Positions 57,912 to 64,000 of a stretch of 64,000 bases of DNA are shown here, in pieces. Numbering within the stretch: position 1 is the first letter of the stretch; each line of letters begins with the position of its first letter. The notes beneath the pieces are model-generated. The model was not told the origin of the DNA and ran no database searches. It was given only the letters and a program-made list of their open reading frames with translations. Source of the DNA: Mycobacteroides saopaulense. Its GTDB lineage: Bacteria; Actinomycetota; Actinomycetes; Mycobacteriales; Mycobacteriaceae. The stretch covers positions 4,464,001 to 4,528,000 of the forward strand of contig NZ_CP010271.1 in assembly GCF_001456355.1 (NCBI RefSeq), in the 5' to 3' direction. A program made the translations under genes and the position numbers.

Positions 57912-59855
57912 GTGCAACAACAAGACTCCACGAACGCGTCCACGCACGGCCCTACCGGCCTGTCACACGGCATCCGGTTGGCCGTCGTGGTCGCCGCGCT
58001 GGGCGTGGTGTTCGGCGATATCGGCACAAGCCCGATCTACACCATCCAGACCGTGTTCAACCCCGCCGATCCGCACCCGGTGCCCTTGAACGTCAACAAT
58101 GTTTACGGCATTGTCTCGCTTATCTTTTGGTCAGTCATGTTGATCGTGACGCTTACCTACGTCACCCTGGTGATGCGGGCAGACAACGACGGTGAAGGCG
58201 GCATCATGGCGCTTATCACCCTGCTCAAGCGATGGAGCGGAGCCCGGGGCCGTGGCGCCGCGACCGTCCTGGCAGGATTCGGACTATTCGGCGCTGCACT
58301 GTTTTTCGGTGACAGCATGATCACCCCTGCCATCTCAGTACTCTCGGCGGTCGAGGGCATCAAGGTCATTCAGCCGGATCTCGAGGCGTGGATCGTGCCG
58401 ATCACCGCCGTGATCATCATCGGGCTTTTCATGGTGCAACGCCACGGCACCGCCGCCGTGGGACGGTTCTTCGGTCCGGTGATGATGCTGTGGTTCACCG
58501 CGATTGGCGCCTGCGGAGTGTCGGGGATATCGGCACACCCCGAAATCCTCAAGGCGCTCTCTCCCACCTATGCCATCGGCTTCATGGCCGGGCACTTCCA
58601 CATCGCCTTTTTCGCCCTCGCCGCCGTGGTGCTTTCGGTGACGGGCGCAGAAGCGTTGTACGCCGATATGGGTCACTTCGGACGCAAAGCCATCACCTAC
58701 GGCTGGCTCGGCCTGGCGCTTCCGGCATTGACGCTCAGCTACTTCGGCCAGGGCGCGCTGATCCTGGGCGACGAGGCGACCATCAGTGCGCCCTTCTTCC
58801 TACTGACACCGGAATGGGCCCGCCTCCCCATGGTGCTGTTGGCTACCGCAGCAACGGTAATCGCGTCGCAAGCGGTAATCACCGGTGCGTACTCGGTGGC
58901 GTCGCAGGCCGCCCAGCTCGGGTACCTACCGCGCCTGCGCATCGATCACACCTCCGAGTCGACGATCGGCCAGATCTACGTGCCGTGGATCAACTGGGTG
59001 CTGATGGTGTCCGTCCTCACCCTGGTATTCGCGTTTCGCAGCTCCGCCGCGTTGGCCTACGCGTTCGGCATGGCAGTGACCGGCACCATCACCATCACCA
59101 CCCTGCTGTTCTTCTACGTCGCCCGCATCCGTTGGAACACCCCGCTGTGGCTGGTGGTGCTCAGTGCCGGCGCACTTCTGTCCGTCGACCTGCTCTTCCT
59201 CGCCGCGAACATGACCAAGCTGGTGCACGGAGCCTGGCTGCCACTCCTGATCGCGCTCACCGCATTCACCGTGATGACCACGTGGCAGCGTGGCCGCGCC
59301 ATAGTCACACCCGCGCGCGAGGAGGCCGAGGGCCCCCTGCGCCCGTTCGTGGACGCACTTCACAACGCTCCCCCACAGGTCGTGCGGGTTCCCGGTACCG
59401 TGGTCTTCCTCAACCGGGGAAGCGAGACAACGCCGTTGGCCATGCGCGCGAACGTCGAGCACAATCACGTCCTGCACGAGCACGTCGTCATCCTCGCCAT
59501 AGAGACACCCCCGGTACCACGGGTCGCGGATGCGGACCGCACCACCATCGATCACCTCGGCTATGCCAAGGACGGAATCATCCATGTGACAGCACGTTTC
59601 GGATACATGGAGACGCCCAACGTGCCACACGCACTGAGCCTGCTCGATGCCTCCGAGACCGAAGGTCCGGTCCAATTCGACGACGCCACCTATTTCCTGT
59701 CAAAGCTGGAGCTGACCAAGGGGAACGAACCGACCATGGCACGCTGGCGCAAGAGTCTGTTCGTCGCGACATCGCACATCACTGCCGATGCCGCCGAATT
59801 CTTCAGCCTGCCGCGGGACCGCACCGTGATCATGGGCTCCCGCATCGAGGTCTAG
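57912..59855 (+). CDS. kup: Low-affinity potassium transporter Kup
   Basis: A 647-residue Kup/HAK transporter with 12 membrane helices and motifs GVVFGDIGTSPIYT, MRADNDGEGGIMAL and GAYSVASQAAQLGYLPRL, followed by a cytoplasmic C-terminal domain of about 170 residues. GTG at 57912 is chosen (GGAACGAG upstream); an extension to 57846 is not conserved. It mediates K+ uptake with protons. Confidence 0.95.
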   Translation: MQQQDSTNASTHGPTGLSHGIRLAVVVAALGVVFGDIGTSPIYTIQTVFNPADPHPVPLNVNNVYGIVSLIFWSVMLIVTLTYVTLVMRADNDGEGGIMALITLLKRWSGARGRGAATVLAGFGLFGAALFFGDSMITPAISVLSAVEGIKVIQPDLEAWIVPITAVIIIGLFMVQRHGTAAVGRFFGPVMMLWFTAIGACGVSGISAHPEILKALSPTYAIGFMAGHFHIAFFALAAVVLSVTGAEALYADMGHFGRKAITYGWLGLALPALTLSYFGQGALILGDEATISAPFFLLTPEWARLPMVLLATAATVIASQAVITGAYSVASQAAQLGYLPRLRIDHTSESTIGQIYVPWINWVLMVSVLTLVFAFRSSAALAYAFGMAVTGTITITTLLFFYVARIRWNTPLWLVVLSAGALLSVDLLFLAANMTKLVHGAWLPLLIALTAFTVMTTWQRGRAIVTPAREEAEGPLRPFVDALHNAPPQVVRVPGTVVFLNRGSETTPLAMRANVEHNHVLHEHVVILAIETPPVPRVADADRTTIDHLGYAKDGIIHVTARFGYMETPNVPHALSLLDASETEGPVQFDDATYFLSKLELTKGNEPTMARWRKSLFVATSHITADAAEFFSLPRDRTVIMGSRIEV

Positions 59856-59866
59856 AAACCTCCATT

Positions 59867-59887
59867 TTTCTGGAATGATTCCAGAAA
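59867..59887. promoter_or_regulatory. 21-base palindrome upstream of dps, possible FurA/PerR-type box
   Basis: Perfect inverted repeat, arms TTTCTGGAAT and ATTCCAGAAA around one G, ending 19 bases before the dps start. The right arm with its preceding TG resembles the half-site I remember from the mycobacterial furA-katG promoter. The 1-base loop and AT-rich arms do not fit a terminator, so a repressor site for dps is the better reading. Confidence 0.6.
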
Positions 59888-59906
59888 TTGTCTGGTTGCA
59901 CCTGAC

Positions 59907-60398
59907 ATGACCACTACAGCTCGAATCTCCGAATCGGACGTCACTCCCTTCCAGGCCTCGCCGGAACTGGCCGGAAGCCTGCAACGCGTGTTGGTGGACC
60001 TCATCGAACTGCACCTACAAGGCAAGCAGGCGCACTGGAACGTCGTGGGAAGCAACTTCCGCGATCTGCATCTACAGCTCGACGAGCTGGTGGACTTCGC
60101 CCGCGAGGGCAGCGACACCGTCGCCGAGCGGATGCGTGCGCTCTACGCGGTGCCCGACGGCCGATCGGACACCGTGGCGGCGAACACCACCCTGCCCGAA
60201 TTCCCGGCGTACGAACGCAGCACCGGCGATGTCGTCGACCTCGTCACCACCCGAATCCACGCGGCCATCAACACCCTGCGCGGCGTACACGATGCGGTCG
60301 ATGACGAGGACCCCACCACCGCCGACATCCTGCATCAGTTGATCGACGGTCTGGAGAAGCTCGCCTGGCTGATCGCCTCGGAGAACCGCAAGGTCTGA
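59907..60398 (+). CDS. dps: Dps-family ferroxidase/DNA-protecting protein
   Basis: A 163-residue ferritin-like protein. It has the helix motifs KQAHWNVVGSNFRDLHLQLDEL and DTVAERMRAL, with His and Asp/Glu positions for the inter-subunit ferroxidase centre. Dps dodecamers oxidise and store iron and shield DNA from peroxide. The N-terminal tail has one Arg and no Lys, so DNA binding may be weak. Preceded by a perfect palindrome. Confidence 0.94.
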   Translation: MTTTARISESDVTPFQASPELAGSLQRVLVDLIELHLQGKQAHWNVVGSNFRDLHLQLDELVDFAREGSDTVAERMRALYAVPDGRSDTVAANTTLPEFPAYERSTGDVVDLVTTRIHAAINTLRGVHDAVDDEDPTTADILHQLIDGLEKLAWLIASENRKV

Positions 60399-60529
60399 CG
60401 GTATCGGTCCTAGACTCGGCCCAACAATCGAGTCACGGACAGTCAGGCATAACGCTGAACAGCACACCACCACCGCCGGCATCGTCGGTTCTGGACGCCC
60501 TTCCGGTCAGCCGATGGCACTGGCGGCTG

Positions 60530-61813
60530 GTGGTGCTGATCGGCCTGGGATCGTTCTTCGACCTCTACGAGGTGTTCCTCGGCGGAGTGCTCGCACCCGT
60601 CCTTGCGGCACAGTTCCACCTGGACGTCACGGGAAAGGCGGCGGTGATCTCCGCCGGATTCGCCGGGATGTTCCTGGGCGCGAACCTGCTTTCCATGGCC
60701 GCGGACCGGTTCGGGCGCCGACGAATATTCATTGCGAATCTGTTGATGTACTCCCTGTTTTCGTTGGCGGCTGCGTTCTCGCCCAACATCGAGACGTTTC
60801 TGGTGCTGCGGCTGCTATCGGGCATCGGGCTGGGCGCCGAGTTGGTGCTTGTCGACACCTATCTGGCCGAGTTCGTGCCCGCCCGGGTCCGCGGACGAAT
60901 GACCGCGTGGGCGTACACCATCGGATTCCTGGGTGTGCCGTTGGCGGCACTCCTCGGCGGGAAGCTGGTCGCGCGTCACACCCTGTTGGGTATCGACGGG
61001 TGGCGTTGGCTGTTGGTGTTCGGTGGGCTCGGTGCCGTCTTCGTGCTGGCGATACGCACGGTGCTCCCGGAGTCGGCGCGTTGGCTGGAGAGTCGTGGCC
61101 GACACACCGAGGCACGTGCTGTGGTGGCCGCCGTGGCGGCCAAGGTCGCTCCGGGCACCCCTATCCCCGCGGCACGCAGTGTCACCGATTCCACGCGCGC
61201 TGCCCCCAATGTCGCCGAGGTAATCGGGATCGCCTTTCGCGACTACCGCACCCGCACCCTCATGCTCCTGGCCTTCCAGGTGCTCCAGACTGTGGCCTAC
61301 TACGGTTTTGCCACTCTGGCCCCGCTGGTACTGGTCGGCAAGGGATTCACCGTCACGGAATCGCTGGGCTATGCGGCACTGAGCTTCGCGGGATATCCGC
61401 TGGGGTCACTGCTGTCCGTCCAGCTGGTCGAGCGGTTCGAGCGCAAGTATCTGATCATCGCCTCGGCCCTGGGAATAGCCTTGTGCGGCATCATTTTCGC
61501 CGCTGCGGGCAACGTCGTGACCATCGTCGTCGCAGGATTCCTACTCACCGCGGTATCCAATGTGTTCTCCAACAGCTACCACATCTACCAGGCAGAGATA
61601 TTTCCCACCGCGATACGGACCACCGCAGGTGGCGTGGCCTATTCGCTCTCGCGCGCGACGTCGACGGTCCTGCCTTTCGTCGCGGTGCCGGCACTCTCGT
61701 CATTCGGACCGGTCGCGGTGTTCACCGGCTCGGCGGTGCTCATCGTGCTGTTGTGCCTCGATGTAGGCCTCTTCGGGCCCCGCAGCACCGGACTCCAGCT
61801 CGACCGTGTGTGA
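60530..61813 (+). CDS. MFS transporter
   Basis: A 427-residue major facilitator with 12 helices and the A-motif DRFGRRRIF after TM2 and LPESARWL near the middle. It belongs to the sugar/metabolite type (SP or aromatic-acid-like). The first canonical start is GTG 60530. The in-frame residues before it (DALPVSRWHWRLVV) look like the conserved entry to helix 1, and no ATG, GTG or TTG precedes them. A CTG at 60455 may be the true start. The substrate is unknown. Confidence 0.88.
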   Translation: MVLIGLGSFFDLYEVFLGGVLAPVLAAQFHLDVTGKAAVISAGFAGMFLGANLLSMAADRFGRRRIFIANLLMYSLFSLAAAFSPNIETFLVLRLLSGIGLGAELVLVDTYLAEFVPARVRGRMTAWAYTIGFLGVPLAALLGGKLVARHTLLGIDGWRWLLVFGGLGAVFVLAIRTVLPESARWLESRGRHTEARAVVAAVAAKVAPGTPIPAARSVTDSTRAAPNVAEVIGIAFRDYRTRTLMLLAFQVLQTVAYYGFATLAPLVLVGKGFTVTESLGYAALSFAGYPLGSLLSVQLVERFERKYLIIASALGIALCGIIFAAAGNVVTIVVAGFLLTAVSNVFSNSYHIYQAEIFPTAIRTTAGGVAYSLSRATSTVLPFVAVPALSSFGPVAVFTGSAVLIVLLCLDVGLFGPRSTGLQLDRV

Positions 61814-61831
61814 CTACGCCATGATGGACTG

Positions 61832-62482
61832 ATGCGCGCACTGAAACGGCTCACCACGCTCATCGGTCTCGTCGCCGCCGTCCTGGTCGTGGGGCCGACT
61901 ACCGCCCTGGCTCATGCCGCCGACGCCTCGCCCGCCGGAGACGTTCTCTCCCTCGGCGACCCCGCCGCGCCCGGACAGATCGACCTTTACCTGGACCCCC
62001 TGTGCCCGTACAGCGGCAAGATGGTCCAGGACCAAGGCGCGGAGATCGGCCGGCGCCTGGAATCCGGTACGTTACACATCAACCTGCGGTTCGTGGACTT
62101 CCTCGATAAGTACTCTGCCAGCGGCACTTACGACAGTCGGGCGATCTACGCGACATATGTCGTGGCCGACCAGTCACGGTCCAGCGACACCACCTGGCGG
62201 TTCATCCAGCAGATCTACACCCGGGGCCAGCAACCCGAAGAAGAGGGCGACACCGATCTGAGCAACGACCAGCTGGCGGAGTTGGCCGGGCGCGTCAACG
62301 CACCGCAGGGCGCCCAGGACCAGATCCGGCTGGGACTGCCGATTCCCTTCGACGCCCGTGCCATCGCGGCGAACAACCTTCCGATCCTGCGGCAGTTCCC
62401 CAAATCTGGTGTGCCGCTTGTTGCTATCGACAATCAGCCGGTGGACGGTGAGTCCGACTGGCTGAGTCGGATTCCCCGTTGA
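61832..62482 (+). CDS. Secreted DsbA-like thioredoxin-fold protein
   Basis: A 216-residue protein with a signal peptide of about 29 residues ending AHA, then a DsbA-like domain. The active-site position reads CPYS, so the second cysteine of CxxC is missing. The cis-proline loop SGVPLVAID is intact. It may be an isomerase or a binding protein rather than an oxidase. It starts 18 bases after the MFS stop. Confidence 0.85.
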   Translation: MRALKRLTTLIGLVAAVLVVGPTTALAHAADASPAGDVLSLGDPAAPGQIDLYLDPLCPYSGKMVQDQGAEIGRRLESGTLHINLRFVDFLDKYSASGTYDSRAIYATYVVADQSRSSDTTWRFIQQIYTRGQQPEEEGDTDLSNDQLAELAGRVNAPQGAQDQIRLGLPIPFDARAIAANNLPILRQFPKSGVPLVAIDNQPVDGESDWLSRIPR

Positions 62483-62493
62483 CGGGCGACACG

Positions 62494-63738
62494 CTAGGAA
62501 CCCAACCGTGACAACGCCGCCACGGTAAGTGCCTCCACGCCCGTGCGAAGTGTGGGCTCGAGCACGGGGGCGAACTCCGGAGAGTGATTGGAAGGCACCG
62601 GCTTTCCTGCTGCTGCGGCGTCTTCGAAGCGCTGTTGCTCGTATCCGCCCCAGAACCAGAAGGCGGTCGGGACGCCGGCGGTGGTCCCAAAGATTCCGAC
62701 ATCCTCGCTTCCGGTGAGCGGGGTCGGTAGCTCCATCACTCGGTCGGCCACGAAGTACTCGCGGAACACGCGAGCGATCTCCCGCATCGCCCCATCGTCG
62801 ACAACGGTGGCAGGAAGGGAGTACATAGAGGTAACAGCCGGTTCCCTGTCGGCGCCTGAGGCCCTCGCTTCGGCCTGAGCGATCCGAGTGATCGAGGCCA
62901 GTGTCTTGCTTCGGACATCCTCACTGAAGGTGCGGACATTGATGCCGAGCTCTGCCTCATCGCCGATGATGTTGTCCTTCGATCCGGCGTGCAGGTACCC
63001 GACGGTGACCACGGCCGGCTCGAAAGGAGACAGCTCGCGCGAGACGATGGTCTGCAGGCGCTGCACCACATTGGAGGCCATCACCACCGGATCGATCGTC
63101 GATTCCGGTTGCGAGCCATGCCCACCCCGCCCAAATAGTTGCATCTTGAGCCCATCCGCTGCCGCAAGCAACGTACCGGTCTTGTACCCAATCATCCCCG
63201 CGGGCAGCGGACCTACGTGCTGACCTATCACGATGTCAGGCTTGGGAAAGCGATCCAGGATCCCGTCGGCGATCATGGCGTTCGCGCCGCCGCCCACTTC
63301 CTCGGCGGGCTGGAACACCGCAACCACCGTTCCCGACCAGGTTCCCTTGAGTTCATTCAGCAACCGAAGGGCGCCCACCAACGCCGAGACGTGCATGTCA
63401 TGACCGCACGCGTGCATGACGGGCACGTCCTCACCGTCGGCGGTGGTGGCGCGCGCGGTACTCGCATACGGAAGACCGGTCTGCTCCTGCACCGGAAGCG
63501 CATCAAAGTCCGCGCGCAGCCACACAACCGGGCCAGATCCATTGTGCAGCACAGCCACAACCCCGGTGCCGCCGACGCCCGGCGTCACCTCCAACCCGAG
63601 TGGCGCGATGATCTCCTGGATCTTTTCCGCGGTGCGATGTTCCTGGAACGACAGCTCCGGATGCTGATGCAGATCGCGATAGAAATCAGCCAGATCGCCC
63701 AAGCTGTCAGCCCAGCTGTCGGGCAATGTGATCGGCAT
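62494..63738 (-). CDS. M20D-family amidohydrolase
   Basis: A 414-residue zinc or manganese amidohydrolase of the hippurate/IAA-amino acid hydrolase type. Metal ligands are in MHACGHDMHV, PAEEVGGG and IGQHVGPLPAG. A dimerization domain is inserted at about 190-300. It cleaves N-acyl amino acids. The start MPITLPDSWADSL is preceded by GGGGAGG. It is divergent from the following FAD gene. Confidence 0.92.
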   Translation of the reverse strand: MPITLPDSWADSLGDLADFYRDLHQHPELSFQEHRTAEKIQEIIAPLGLEVTPGVGGTGVVAVLHNGSGPVVWLRADFDALPVQEQTGLPYASTARATTADGEDVPVMHACGHDMHVSALVGALRLLNELKGTWSGTVVAVFQPAEEVGGGANAMIADGILDRFPKPDIVIGQHVGPLPAGMIGYKTGTLLAAADGLKMQLFGRGGHGSQPESTIDPVVMASNVVQRLQTIVSRELSPFEPAVVTVGYLHAGSKDNIIGDEAELGINVRTFSEDVRSKTLASITRIAQAEARASGADREPAVTSMYSLPATVVDDGAMREIARVFREYFVADRVMELPTPLTGSEDVGIFGTTAGVPTAFWFWGGYEQQRFEDAAAAGKPVPSNHSPEFAPVLEPTLRTGVEALTVAALSRLGS

Positions 63739-63846
63739 CCGGCCTCCCCGTTCGTTGGTCTACGACTCAGTGGAGACGATACGGCGGTTTACAAGACCTA
63801 CCCTCGAACTCAAGAGATCATCTCCCCACGCCGAGACGGAGGTCAC

Positions 63847-64000
63847 GTGAGCCACTCCATCGAGACCGAATTCTCCGTCGACGTCATCGTCGTCGGCGGC
63901 GGCATGTCGGGCGCGTCGATCGCCTACGAGATCGCCCAACATCGAACCGTCGCACTGCTGGAAAGAGAGTCGACCCTGGCCTTCCACACCACCGGCCGGT
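63847..64000 (+). CDS. FAD-dependent oxidoreductase, N-terminal fragment
   Basis: Only the first 51 codons are in the window. They contain VIVVGGGMSGASIAYEIA followed by LLERESTLAFHTTGR, the FAD-binding entry of DAO-type oxidoreductases (D-amino-acid or 2-hydroxyglutarate dehydrogenase-like). The GTG at 63847 is preceded by GACGGAGGTCAC. The rest lies beyond the window. Confidence 0.8.
   Translation, partial: MSHSIETEFSVDVIVVGGGMSGASIAYEIAQHRTVALLERESTLAFHTTGR

Noticed and set aside
58388..59878. A 496-codon plus-strand frame inside kup
   Set aside because: It is out of frame with Kup, His- and Arg-rich, with no domain; kup has all its motifs.
60514..61824. A 436-codon frame overlapping the MFS gene
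   Set aside because: The frame 16 bases later has 12 membrane helices and the MFS A-motif.

Overview
The window looks like chromosome of a rapidly growing mycobacterium, most likely the chelonae-abscessus group (Mycobacteroides). This rests on protein families: paired MmpL transporters with MmpS, two Gap-type export proteins, an MbtH-NRPS pair, carboxylic acid reductase, mycoredoxin, a WhiB protein, a mycobacterial heme-binding (MHB) secreted protein, and GC-rich sequence with GTG/TTG starts. The species was not established. No tRNA, rRNA, CRISPR array, transposase or prophage gene was seen.

Region 1 (about 1-25,500) is a lipopeptide assembly, decoration and export locus. A truncated NRPS (C-A-T-E-C-A-T..., minus strand) follows an mbtH gene. 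Around it lie a cytochrome P450, two tandem GT1 glycosyltransferases, two methyltransferases, a sulfotransferase, an HxxxDG acyltransferase, two tandem Gap-like membrane proteins, a secreted MHB protein and an mmpS-mmpL-mmpL operon. The logic is that of glycopeptidolipid (GPL) loci. The content is not: the first adenylation domain carries a threonine-like rather than a phenylalanine-like code, and the sulfotransferase, P450 and acyltransferase have no counterpart in the GPL locus as I know it. I infer a glycosylated, possibly sulfated lipopeptide. Both duplicated pairs (gtf and mmpL) have 3' halves that are almost identical in DNA, which points to gene conversion.

Region 2 (25,500-37,000) has a DoxX-like gene split by an in-frame stop, a secretory lipase, and a TetR-AraC-VOC-UvrA-like gene string. 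Divergent from the TetR gene is an epimerase, with two operators between them. A full-length carboxylic acid reductase follows.

Region 3 (37,000-46,000) has an ArsR-rhodanese fusion with an MddA-like methyltransferase, mycoredoxin, a flavin-type oxidoreductase, WhiB and an Nramp-family transporter. The transporter is preceded by an M-box magnesium riboswitch and a proline-rich leader ORF. A PaiB-like protein and a divergent cation/proton antiporter plus KTN gene pair follow.

Region 4 (46,000-64,000) is mostly ordinary chromosome: FAD oxidoreductase, small membrane proteins, MerR, a Ca2+/cation antiporter with an IdeR-like box upstream, S9 peptidase, an Mrr-type nuclease with membrane segments, Nei2, a bile-acid-symporter-like protein with LysR, an ECF sigma factor with DoxX and a small truncated ORF, Kup, Dps behind a perfect palindrome, an MFS transporter, a DsbA-like secreted protein, an M20 amidohydrolase and the start of an FAD oxidoreductase.
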